Source: Lottia gigantea (Eukaryota > Mollusca > Gastropoda > Lottiidae). From it: a DNA stretch of 64,000 nt. The notes under the pieces were generated by a model. It searched no databases. It had not been told where the DNA came from and saw only the letters and a program-made list of their open reading frames with translations. Where the stretch lies: contig NW_008707563.1 of NCBI RefSeq assembly GCF_000327385.1, forward strand, positions 265,406 to 329,405. Reading direction: 5' to 3'. A program made the position numbers and the translations under genes. This document shows, piece after piece, positions 25,355-35,866 of the stretch; the first letter of the stretch is position 1, and the number at the start of each line of letters is the position of its first letter.

Positions 25355-25952
25355 GATAGAGAACCTCTTAAATTGGACAGTCACAAATTTGGTCAAAAGG
25401 AGTATATATTTATCAGTTAGACTTACCAGGTATCATGACTAACGAATAGAATCTTTGTATAAGACGACATATCCATTAAACTATTTAATTATTGAAAAAG
25501 GGTGTTCCAAAATTACTTAGTTTCATTATGAAATTTTCGATTTTTTTGGTAATCCTAAGATTCCATATATGCGTCATGCGGATCCGTCATGCGTCAAAAA
25601 TCGAAATGGTTGGTTTAAGAGGGTATGATTCCATATATGCGGAAGCGGTATCTGTCGAATTGTCTCTGTCATGGGTAAAAAAAAAAAAATGGCTGGTTGA
25701 AGCGATTTTTGACGCATCCGGACGCCTTTCCGCGTGGAGATCTCCCTAATGTGACGTATTTTGTGGGGATTCCCTGTTTCTTTTATGCACCAAAGCATCC
25801 ATCTGTCTAGAAGTCCGTGCTTCAAAAGAAAGATAACGTATACGTTTAACGCACATATGGAATCATATTTGATGCATGACGGATCCGCAAGGGCCATTTA
25901 TGTCCGCATGACAAGTATATGGAATCTTAGCTTAAGAGGTAGTATTCCTTTA
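25355..25952. mobile_element. MITE G1, interrupted by element H
   Basis: Left arm (aacctcttaaattgg, cagttagacttaccagg, ccattaaactatttaatt) and only the last 20 bases of the right arm (aagaggtagtattcctttaa) remain on either side of H. Confidence 0.6.
25555..25930. mobile_element. Element H, palindromic insert inside G1
   Basis: Ends ctaagattccatatatgcg and tatatggaatcttag are inverted copies; inner parts gtcatgcggatccgtcatgc and gcatgacggatccgc pair as well. Confidence 0.6.
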
Positions 25953-26021
25953 ATGTTAATATCATTTGAGCTCAAGTGTTAAGCTTTATGGAGATTGAAC
26001 AGGGTGGTTTATGATTCTACA

Positions 26022-26348
26022 TTAAGGGGACAGATGAGCCATTTTGTATGGTTGATTTCAGTCTTGAACATGTAATAGAAATGTACGAAAATCTCATACT
26101 TCCTTTAAAAAACTTTAATCTCAGAATTTTACTCACTATTTGTATTTCTATATATCCCAGAGTATCTTAAAATGACAAGTCGTCATTTTAACTTTCAAAC
26201 ACAGATAATTCTGGACACACATGGATTTAAATGCTCAAATATCGACAGTAGGCTGTGAACACTATTACTGATTGACTTAGCTAAAAAATTTCTGTTTCTG
26301 AGACTAAAGTATGATTGGTCAAAAAAAAATGGCTCATCTGTCCCTTAA
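26022..26348. mobile_element. MITE C4, opposite orientation to C2
   Basis: ttaaggggacagatgagcca to ggctcatctgtcccttaa; TTAA at both ends. Confidence 0.85.
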
Positions 26349-26577
26349 AACTTTTAACTTCCAAAATGGAAGAAATATGTTGAGTTTATCATTGTGTATT
26401 CATTAAATTTGTCAGTGTATCTTCCAATTCATTATTTATGTATTTTTCAAGATTTTTATTTGCATATTGACTGATTGTCACATTGAAATTATCAAAACAC
26501 TTCATTTTACAAATTTTCATTCAATTCGAGCCTTTCACATCTTTATTATGTGGTCGAGATCATACAAAACTACACAT

Positions 26578-27180
26578 GATTCTTAGATGAAAATAACACA
26601 CACATATGAATGTGGTTCACAGCCATTTTGAATCTCTTCCTCGACTTATTACGTTGAACTTTGATAACGGCTTTTATATATCAATTAAAATTCATATTTA
26701 AAGGTTTCCAAATGGCTTAAAGTGATACTACGTCTTAGAATGAACATAAAATTTAATTCTCAAGAATGGTCAATATGAGTATATATTCATCAGTGAACTT
26801 ACCTAGTGTCATAAAGTTACAACAGAATCCCTGTAAAATCTAGAAAATTGGAAAATTCATAAAACTAAGTCATTATTGAAAAACGCTTAATCATAATATT
26901 AAGCATTTTTCAATAGTTAATTGCATATTTATGGATAATTACTAAGTTTTTTGGATTTATCGGATTATATAAGGATCCTGTTATGTTATTTATGACTGAT
27001 GAATATATACTCTTATTGGCCAAGTTTAAAATTTTTAACTTTTATGTTTATTCTAAGATGTAGTATCACTTTAATGTGATTTGATGGCTTTGTTGAAAAA
27101 ATATAACCTTTTTCAAATTTCCACTTATTAAAACGAGGTAGAGATTCAAAATGGCTGTGTTTTAATTCCATGTAATAACC
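26578..27180. mobile_element. MITE R2, split by MITE G2
   Basis: Outer parts gaaaataacacacacatatg / gccattttgaatctcttcc on the left, and gtagagattcaaaatggctg on the right, match R1 at 9932-10188. Confidence 0.75.
26717..27074. mobile_element. MITE G2, nested in R2
   Basis: ttaaagtgatactacgtctt to gatgtagtatcactttaa; perfect TTAA flanks and a long palindrome centred near 26890. Confidence 0.85.
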
Positions 27181-27583
27181 ATACTTAGTTTTGGTATGAG
27201 TCTAGATTTGCCATAGAATAACATATAATTTGTTAATACACATGGGTTCATCGAGCAAGCTATCATATCAGCTTTGACTGTGAATTAACTAACATGTAAA
27301 TAATGTATAATATGATTGTATTGTAAGTATAATGAAAGTAAGTGTTGTAATTTATTCAAATGATAATAAAATAGGGTGCGAGGTTTAATAGAGAGAGAGA
27401 GATATATGATTATATAGTTGTTATAGATTTTGTAAATATTTTCATTTTAACAGTAATTTATTTTGTGTATAAAAATGGCTTGAGGTAGGGAAGTAGACGA
27501 GATACCATATGGGATTATAGATATAGTAGATTAGATCAAATGAATTGAGATCCAATATCATTAAGATTAGATTAAAATTTGTA

Positions 27584-27890
27584 TTCTTTTCTTTTTCTGA
27601 TTTTTTTTTAGTCTACATTGAAATCTAACAAGTTTTTTACCAAACACATGTTCCAAAGGTAGTATTTTTTTTTAACCAATCAGAGCCTGTTGTGTAAAAC
27701 CTGTTTCTTTATAGAATAAGGAATTGAAGAATATCTATAGTAACACAATATGACAGCCTTTCCACAATTCCTTATATCAAGAAACAGTTTTACATGACAT
27801 GCTTTGATTGGTTAAAGATAACAACATTGTGACACGCCTTTGGTAGAAAATTATTTAGATTACAATGTAGACTAAAATATCACAGGATTA
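27584..27890. mobile_element. MITE E1
   Basis: ttttagtctacattgaaatc and gattacaatgtagactaaaa are inverted ends; inner aagaaacagttttacatgac pairs with its left-arm copy. Confidence 0.75.
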
Positions 27891-27977
27891 ATTAGATTGA
27901 TTGAGCCAAGACCTATTACGTGTTTGGTTCTATTTTATACTGTATCAATAATCTATATTATCCTGTTTTCTCTTTAG

Positions 27978-28149
27978 AAAAGGTTCCTTGTCATTCCAGA
28001 AAACTTTTCCAGATGATGTCACTGTTGTTAATACCATTCAAGCCAAAAGGTGTGAAGAGAAGCTAAAAGTGTCTAGAGACACTTTAAAAACTAGAATTAA
28101 ATCATGCTTCAAGATTTTTAAATTATGTTCCCCAAATTCAGTTTTGTAA
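27978..28149 (+). CDS. Weak exon-like ORF downstream of MSL1
   Basis: Follows a pyrimidine-rich tract and ag (tgttttctctttag) and stays open for about 56 codons (KGSLSFQKTFPDDV, later KTRIKSCFK) to TAA. It could be an alternative 3' exon of MSL1 or chance. No family recognised and no clear donor in MSL1 pairs with it. Confidence 0.15.
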
Positions 28150-28564
28150 AAATAAAATGGTTAAATTATTGCTTCAATTTAAGTTACCTGTATTACTTTT
28201 CAGAATTAAATTCTGGTGTAAAGTTCCTATAGAATTAATGAAACAGACTGAGATTTAGCTAGTCCAGGTAACCAAGATAATCTTAGACATGATTTATCAA
28301 TCTGACATCTCATGCAGGGAGTCTACATTGCAAGTATTGTTTATTTGGTGTTTAGGTTTGTCAACTTGATATCTTTTAAGGTCCTTTCAGAGAGTTCACA
28401 TAGGTATAGTTGTGTAAGGTTCATTATTACTTAAACTACAAACAAATAGTCTGTATGTAGATGTCTTAAGTATATTTATCATTTTGTTGTGTTATTCTGA
28501 ATGAAATTTCAAATTTGTGTAATTTCATTTGGACTTTTGTGTAAATGTGTATATGTCTTCAGTG

Positions 28565-28875
28565 TTAAGTTTATGTGTTATTTTGTGTTAAGTTTGTATA
28601 ATAATTATGTGTATGTGTTATTTTGTGTTAAGTTTGTTTGTATAATAATTATGTGTATGTGTTATTTTGTGTTAAGTTTGTTTGTATAATAATTGTGTAT
28701 GTGTTATTTTGTGTTAAGTTTGTCTGTATAATAATTGTGTATGTGTTATTTTGTGTTAAGTTTGTTTGTATAATAATTATGTATGTGTTATTTTGTGTTA
28801 AGTTTGTTTGTATAATAATTGTGTATGTGTTATTTTGTGTTAAGTTTGTTTGTATAATAATTATGTGTATGTAAC
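28565..28875 (+). repeat. 42-44 bp tandem repeat, about seven units
   Basis: Unit contains gtgttattttgtgttaagtt and tgtataataatt. It ends just before aataaa at 28883. The long ORF it shows (repeated VLFCVKF) is a by-product of the repeat. Confidence 0.9.
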
Positions 28876-29165
28876 ATGTTGCAATAAAAAATTTGCGTAA
28901 TTATATAATGTTATGTATTTTAAAGTATGCCAATCCATCATTTTTTGGCAGTTTAAGTCAGAATTTTATGATATTTTACGTTGGTTAAAAATCTTGGGAC
29001 AAGTTAGAATTTTGACAATTGCCTTTGTTACACTGAAAATTTATCAGAGAAGCGGGCATATCTCGCTAGGCAATCACTTGTTATTCATGGCAAGAAAAAT
29101 GCCACAGCCAGTGCAATCGAGAGTTTGCTTGGAAGTCTTTCCACAAAAAAAAGTGCTTATTTATA

Positions 29166-29171
29166 TTTATT
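29166..29171 (-). promoter_or_regulatory. Candidate poly(A) signal of WDR12
   Basis: AATAAA on the minus strand starts about six bases after the WDR12 stop (29177-29179). If used, the 3' UTR would be only some tens of bases long. Confidence 0.35.
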
Positions 29172-29176
29172 TGAAA

Positions 29177-32100
29177 TCAAGAATCACCAATTTTTTGTTT
29201 AGTTTCACTGTAAGAATATATTTTGATGCTGTTATCTGCTCCCGATGACATCATTAACTCTGGTAAGGACCAATCAACAGCGAGTATTTTATCTTCATGG
29301 CCAGCCATATCGTACAGTGGTGCTTTAGGACTGAAAAAAGCAACAACACTGATAACTGTAGATTTGTAACATATGTACAAGCTTAATAAAGCTGTGAGCA
29401 ATGTCTGCAAATTTTACTCTAAATAAAATTTCAAAATTTCACTTCAATTTATTTGCATGAAAAATGGGTCATAGAACTCGTTCTAATTTTTTTACACCTA
29501 CCTTCTTTTATCCCATAATTTCACCAGACTGTCATGTGACCCAGATATAAAATGGTTTTCATTGGTTGATGACCAAGCTACACCAGCAATCCATAATTTA
29601 TGTGAAGAAAATACACTTTTGACCACAGCTCCATCTGAAAAACAGAGTGAGGAGACTGAACAGATCAAGCTACTGAAGTGACTATGTTAAAAATAAAAGC
29701 TAATGAAAAACGGAACAAAAGTTTGTTCTAATTTTAATTAAACTGGACATGTTAACACATTCCATTTGATAAAATGGACGTCTGTCTGAGAAAAACCTAG
29801 AAGAGTAATAAATCAACCACCTACCATTTGATCTAGGATCATACAACCTCACAAATCTATCAGATCCACCAGCAACTATTGTACCATTTAACGCTGAGTA
29901 GGAAATATTGAAAAACGCTTTAGGTCCTTGCTGAAATAAAAACAAAATTTTTTGAAAATTGCTATCATATCATTGGTCCAAATCTGTACCAACTAATAAA
30001 AAAAAAAAAATCTGCATATTCCAAGAGATGCCCTTTTCCAACAATCGAGGATAAACTTTAAGCATTAAGAAAAGAAAAACAACTTACTAATTGAGATTTC
30101 TCTGAGGCTCGGTTGATGTCCCAGAATCTTAATGTATTATCCCAGGATGCTGTGCACACTTCTGCTGAGTTCAGCCAACAAGCAGATGATACAGCCTCTT
30201 TATGGCCTGACAGTGTTAATATAGGAACCTAGAAAGGAATTCATATATTTGAATTTGGACAAAATGTACATTTCAATCTGATAGTAATAAAACCAAATTT
30301 GAAATCAAAAGTGTTTGACCAATTAAATGGCTGGAAAAACTTACAGAGCTTAACAGAGTTCTGAGTTCTGAACAGAATCCGTCTGTTTCAATTTTGTCCC
30401 TTATTTAACAGTATGAAAGCGGATATGTCACATTCAAAATTTTCCTATCTCTTTCATTCTCCGCCATTTTGAATTCTGTCTGCACCTACTATTTTTTCAG
30501 CACACATGGAACGCATCCAGAACTCTGTTCAAGCTCGCTTTATTGAACATTCTATTGATTCCATAAATCCTGAACGTGCAGAACCCACCAATCGAGCAGC
30601 CCTTTGATACCACAGAATTGAAATCAAATTCAAGGAAGAACTAGAATACAAATAATTATGGCAAGCTTGCTTTACACATGTGAGTGTCACAAACTTGATT
30701 ATGAATCTCAATTCTTACCCTAGTAGGAACAATATGGTCTGTTTTCTTTTTCTTTTTAGGTGCTGTGGTGTTACTGTCGTCTGCTGTATCTTCTTCTGCA
30801 GTTGAGGCTGAAATAGAAATAACATAACTTCTGTTTGAAGTCCAGAATAAATAGTGTTTTGCTCACAATTTTTTACTTCTGTCTGAAAATGCCTATTTCT
30901 TTCCCACATTATTACCAGCAAGGTTTTAGACTTCCAGAAACATTGGATTTGGATTTCAAAATGATGATCTGTGATTCCTCCAGTATTTTTCAAAAGAACC
31001 ACAACTACATGGAGAATATGAATCTCTTACCTGATGACCAAATTTTTAACATTTTATCCCACGAACCGCTGCAAAACTATAAAATAAAAATTAACGTTAA
31101 AATAAACTTCTATAACTTTGGATTTTTTCAACCTGGTTTCCCCTATGTCAGTGATGCTGGTATGGAAAAAGTGTCTTGCTTAGGGCAAAATTTCTGGACA
31201 AATCCAAGTCTAATTAAAATCCACTTCAGTTAAGGTCTAAAGACGGCTTTTTGAACATTTATCACAATAACCTTTTGACCTACCCTGATGACCTCTGCTT
31301 TAACCAATCAAATTCCTTCACTTTGTCACAAAATTCCAGCATAGGAGAGGGTTAAAAAAATGAACGAAAGTTTGAGAGACAATTCCAGACTTTACAGAAT
31401 ACTGTGTTCTGATTCTCAAAAATTAATACACCCACCCTTTCATTTTCTGCATCCACAGCCAAACAGTCAACACTCTCTGTATGACCTCTACAGGTCACAA
31501 TACAATCCACTTCTTTCTTTTCAATATTCCATTGCCATATATGGATTGTCTGGTCATGTGACCCACTCATAAATATTGGGGCTTTGTCGTCTGGGTCTAA
31601 AATAATGAACAAGCATTATCAGCTATGGGAACTCTCTGAAAGAGATGCTGAGTTGACCAACCTGAATAACAAACTAACATTAGCTATGTGGAATCTTTTG
31701 AAAAGGGAGCGGAATAGAATTTGAGGTTCCTGCAATTCCACTAAAACAAACTGTTTGAAAATTGGAATGATACAATTTGATGCTATCAGTGTCCCAAATA
31801 CATATAAAAATTTAGAAAACCTCTTTACAATTAATTCAAGCTCTCAAGATTGACAAGGCCAGGTGTCTGAGAGAGAGTAAGCACTACCTTGTGTGATCCA
31901 TTGTACTGTTTTAACTGGGCCAGAATGTGCTGGTATAGTCATTATTTCTTCTCCTTCTGTGCTCCATAATCTAATAGTATTATCATAACACCCAGATATA
32001 ACACTATAATTACATAATTACAACTGTTAATATAATGATTGATGTGCAAAATGAAATGGGATTATCCATTCTGCCAAGTCCGTAACTACAGTGCGGCAAC

Positions 32101-35100
32101 GGGGGCAATGACATGTGATTTGGGCCAAATAAATTTATTTCAGGTAAATGAAAACAAACTTGAAGTACCGGTATGTTATTTTACATACTACAATATTTAT
32201 AAGATATAAAAACCACCAAAGTTATCTGTAAGGCCCAAATCACAATTTTAATCAATTTTGAGAAAAAAAACTGTCTAGAACAATGATAATAATAAGGCAA
32301 AATATAAATCTTAAGGTATAATGAATGTAGCATTGAAGTAATAGGTAGCAACAAGACATATTTTGTTTTTAAAGTATTTACTTAACATTTGTCGTGTTAA
32401 GTCCAATTGCTGAACATAATTGGGTTTGATATAAGTTTGGGGAGCCGCGTTGGCTCAGTGAGTTAGACGCTTGCTCGCTAACCTGAAGGTCCAGGGTTCA
32501 ATCCCGGCATAGGTCGAGATAATACTTTCAGATTTATTCAACCCGGTTTCCCCCTGTCAGTGATGCAGGTAAGAGGGGCTGACATGGAAAAAGCGTCTAG
32601 TCGTTCGGATGGGACAATAAACCGAGGCCCCGTGTGCTACAGGCTGTGCACGTTAAAGATCCCCCGACAGTTGGAAATCGAAAAAGAGCAGGCTAATGCT
32701 GCTGTCCTGGCAAAATTTCCCTCATTGCACCCTGCATGGCGTTGCCCGTCTTCATTAGCCCACACGGTGCAGAAAAGTAGGACGTAAAACTCCGTTCATT
32801 TCATTTCATTTCATTTGATATAAGTTTGGTATGCAGAGAACTGCTCATGTAGATATTTGCTAGTAAAAGTGATTCTGATTGGAGAGAGAGTGGAGTGTAA
32901 TCGTCTGCTTTAAATACCTTGAAACGTGACATTGGTATAAATCTTTTTAAGTTACAATGGAGACTAACCAAAATTAATAACAAAACAAAATTGTAATCTA
33001 ATTTAAATTTAAATTATATTTATAACCAGAGTTGATGATATCACTGAACTGGAGCGAGCAAGCTATACTTACTATTTACTATAACCTTGTAAACAGCTGA
33101 CCCAATCATCATGTAGAAGTGAGTTTTCAGGTTGAGGTGCTGGATGGTGTTCAAGATATTCTATTTCTAAAACTGTTTCCTGGTCAACAGAAAAAATACA
33201 ATGAATATTAACATCCCAATAAAAAATACAACTTTTAGGAATAATTTAGAAATTTGAGAAAGGAAAATAACAATTTCAACTTTCCCAAGAAATCAGGAAA
33301 AGATAGAGAAAAAAAGATAGCTCATTATTGTTTAAAGGCACTATGAACAATTTTCATTATCGAAGATGTCGTAAATTATACCTGAAAATATTTCATCTAT
33401 TTGAAATAAGAAATTTGGTGTTTGACTTTTAAATGGCTCTATATTATTAGTTGAAACGTTTAGAATAAGTAGGAGATATATTTCTCTACAGTTAGGTGTT
33501 TATTTTACTCAAATTCATACAGTAGTTTTTTAACAGCTTAATATTTTTGGGGATAAAAAATTAATGGCTGGATTTGTTTATGGTAAGGGACACATTTCTC
33601 TAGATTTTGGAGTAAAATTATGATAACTTTGAGCAAAAAAAAATTTGCAACCTAAAAAAAAAGCAGCATGCTCCTTTAAAGAAAGCAGAACAAAAAACAT
33701 AGATCATCATTGTTTAAAACTTACAGATGAGATATCTTTTTGATCTAAAAATTCATTCAGAGGCTTCCTTAAAAATTCTTCATGAACCAGAAAATCAAAC
33801 TTAATGACTTCTGTATCTTCCTTCTGAGGTTCATCTCCTGGAAAATAATTATAGGGAAATATGAAATAAAATGTCAAAGGTCCAGATATCTGATAGTATA
33901 TGTCAAATGCAGATAAACTGTAGTAGTGTGCCATGAGGTAAAATTTTGTGATGCAAATAATTTACACTGTTTTCCATTTTATTTTAGACTGGAACACAAG
34001 GCCTGTATTCATTAGATAAACCAAGTACTTACAAAACGAAACCGCAAAATGAAACCCGAAACTGAAAACAACATTTTGGTGAAACATTGCTACAGCTAAT
34101 GAACTTTTCACATGAGGAAGTATATCAATCATAAGTGTGTAAGCATTTCTTATTGAATATTGGTAGCAGGTGTCCAGAAGAGTAAGCATACCCTGCCTGG
34201 TACCACACAGTCATTGCTGTTTAACAAACAATAATGTAATCCATGTACACATTATACAAGATATCAGTTGAACTAATTATGGTTTTAAGAAATGTATACC
34301 AATAAATAATTTCACAGGGAAATATCATCATTTCATTTCAGGAAGTGTTTAATGTTACCTTGTTTAGGGTAAGGATTGGGTGACTATATCGTCAATTTTA
34401 TTGAATTTTGGGTCTGCGGGGGTGACTTTTTTAACCACTGCCACAAAAAGACAGTGTTTCAACCCAGCGTTAGAGGGAAGTATTGAAGTTTACACAGTTC
34501 CAAAGTTGTTAACCCCTTAAAGGTGATATTCATATAGCCTGGTACGAGCAAGGATAGGTATTAGAGGAGGTGAAATGAAATGAATGGTGTTTTTATTTCC
34601 TACTTTTCTGCACCATGTGGGCTAATGAAGACAACGCCATGCTGGGTGCAATGAGGGAAATTTTGCCAGGACAGTGGCATTAGCCTGCTCTTATTCGATT
34701 TCCAACTGTCGAGGGATCTTTAACGTGCACAGCCTGTAGCACACGGGGCCTCGGTTTATTGTCCCATCCGAGCGACTAGACGCTTGCCAACAACTGGCTG
34801 ACTTATGCTAGTACTGGCAATTAACCATTACAATTACTTTATCATAGAACTTGTTATTTACCTGTCAATAACCCATTAATAAGAGAAGTTAACTCTTCAA
34901 CACCAGCAGACACAGGAACGGAAAATGGTGTGTCAGGTACTGAATATCTGAAAATAGATAGGACTACATGGTTTATTCAGAAATATGGGTGCCTTGAAGT
35001 TGGGACATTTTTACAATCAATTGCCAATTACCGCAATTCCGTACTGAAAAATTATTTATTGCACATGGCTAATGAGAGTTTTAGTTGTGGTCTGAAGCAA

Positions 35101-35297
35101 GAATTTATTGTAAACAATCATTTCAACAATTACTAATTCATTAATCGCCTAACAAATGAAAAATCAACAAATCCCATTAGACAAAATTTATCGGCAAAAT
35201 TTCTAGATCTCATAAATATCATTAGAAAAGTGGAATATTACTGGGCTTGTTTGGTGAAAAACTTTGTTTGAACATGTGGTGTATTTTCGTCTTCCAT
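29177..35297 (-). CDS. WDR12: WDR12 (yeast Ytm1), ribosome biogenesis WD-repeat protein
   Basis: Twelve coding exons in transcription order: 35297-35242, 34947-34862, 33837-33725, 33179-33073, 32003-31888, 31596-31436, 31076-31031, 30807-30719, 30228-30088, 29930-29825, 29634-29502, 29330-29177. All phases join, giving 435 residues (human WDR12 is close to 423). Residues about 8-75 form the NLE domain (VQTKFFTKQAQYSVPDTPFS). Seven WD40 repeats follow (GCYDNTIRLWS, GSHDQTIHIWQW, FCSGSWDKMLKIW, ASWDNTLRFWD, DRFVRLYDPRS, HDSLVKLWDKRS, ADNSIKIYSY). A basic stretch APKKKKK between blades fits a nuclear/nucleolar protein. WDR12 works with PES1 and BOP1 (PeBoW) in 60S subunit maturation. The start MEDENTPHVQTKFF is chosen by alignment to the family N-terminus. 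The 34947 acceptor is preferred over one 8 bases downstream because only it keeps frame. Confidence 0.96.
29650..29752. mobile_element. MITE D4, right-end fragment
   Basis: ctactgaagtgactatgtta, ataaaagctaatg, ggaacaaaagtttgttcta. WDR12 intron. Confidence 0.6.
30350..30605. mobile_element. MITE F5, WDR12 intron
   Basis: cggatatgtcacattcaaaa, cattctccgccattttgaat, cccaccaatcgagcagcc. Confidence 0.75.
31117..31185 (+). mobile_element. SINE internal fragment
   Basis: Matches the stretch after the tRNA head (ttcaacctggtttcccc, gtcagtgatgctgg, atggaaaaagtgtc). WDR12 intron. Confidence 0.55.
31200..31378. mobile_element. MITE D5, shortened
   Basis: ccacttcagttaaggtctaa, aataaccttttgacctaccc, gaacgaaagttt. 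Confidence 0.65.
31700..31834. mobile_element. MITE B5, shortened
   Basis: gaggttcctgcaattccac, then directly the right end (gatgctatcagtgtccc, aaaacctctttacaatt). WDR12 intron. Confidence 0.65.
32441..32813 (+). mobile_element. tRNA-derived SINE, full length, young copy in a WDR12 intron
   Basis: Nearly identical to the 18041 copy, ending in repeated CATTT. A perfect 16-bp target duplication (tttgatataagtttgg) lies at 32425-32440 and 32814-32829. It is antisense to WDR12. Confidence 0.92.
32885..32985. mobile_element. Possible MITE E fragment
   Basis: ggtataaatctttttaagtt acaatggagactaacc-like right end only. WDR12 intron. Confidence 0.4.
33332..33679. mobile_element. Possible further TTAA MITE, single copy
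   Basis: ttaaaggcactatgaac at the left and gcatgctcctttaa at the right, with TTAA flanks as in B, C and G. No second copy in the window. Confidence 0.35.
34571..34789 (-). mobile_element. SINE fragment, inverted, 3' two thirds
   Basis: Reads from the tail (tgaaatgaaatgaatgg) back through the central block to gactagacgcttg; the tRNA head is missing. WDR12 intron. Confidence 0.85.
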
Positions 35298-35866
35298 CTT
35301 GAATTTTTTTTCTACCTTTAACATTGGAAATCGATGAACTAAAGGGGGATAATGACCCAAATCTCAACCAATCTAAACAGTTTGCGCAAACGCGCATCGA
35401 AATTTTGTAAACATCCGGATTGGGGCGACAACTTTAGTAAAGATTATCGAAAAACTTCCGTCTCGGACGATGAAAAATGTGTCAAAGAAGGACATTTAAT
35501 CCTTGCACAAAACACCTGTCAGAATTTTGTGTTCAAAACCTCATCCTCCATTTTGTTCAGGATTGAAGCATCCTGAAGGACAAGTATTTGAAAGTGAACA
35601 AGGTAGATTCGTGGTTTTTGTAAAGAAATAAAAATTTTGTGACATATTTGTACTACACAAGTCAAATTTTAATCCACTTAAGTGTGGAATTTGGATTAAT
35701 GTTACATTATGAAACAGTGACAATTTGACTCTCTCTGTTGTCATTTTGACTGTTTTGTCATGTCATAAGATGTTTCTGAGATTTTCTCTTACCTAGTTTC
35801 ATTGACAGTGCAGTGACATTGAATTGTTGAACATTTTTGCCAGTCAGCAAGAACTGAGTCATCGAA
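35298..35866. promoter_or_regulatory. Probable bidirectional promoter of WDR12 and the RhoGAP gene
   Basis: The two start codons are divergent and 569 bases apart. The part around 35385-35425 is locally richer in CpG (gcgcaaacgcgcatcg, ccggattggggcgac) than the AT-rich surroundings, and no repeat family from the window enters it. A 74-codon plus-strand ORF from 35352 is not conserved in appearance; it may act as an upstream ORF if transcripts begin far enough 5'. Confidence 0.55.

Larger units (their letters stand above)
25214..29176. other. Convergent intergenic spacer between MSL1 and WDR12
   Basis: MSL1 ends on the plus strand at 25213 and WDR12 ends on the minus strand at 29177, so both 3' UTRs lie here. 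Contents: MITE G1 with insert H (about 25355-25952), C4 (26022-26348), R2 with nested G2 (26578-27180), E1 (27584-27890), a weak exon-like ORF (27978-28149) and a 42-44 bp tandem array (28565-28875). AATAAA occurs at 27365-27370 and 28883-28888 on the plus strand; either could end a long MSL1 transcript. Confidence 0.6.

Noticed and set aside
28501-28874. ORFs with repeated VLFCVKFVCII
   Set aside because: By-product of the 42-44 bp tandem repeat, with no other coding sign.
34862-34939. Shorter second WDR12 exon beginning at 34939
   Set aside because: That acceptor shifts the frame relative to exon one; the acceptor giving 34947 keeps phase and the family sequence (QYSVPDTPFS).
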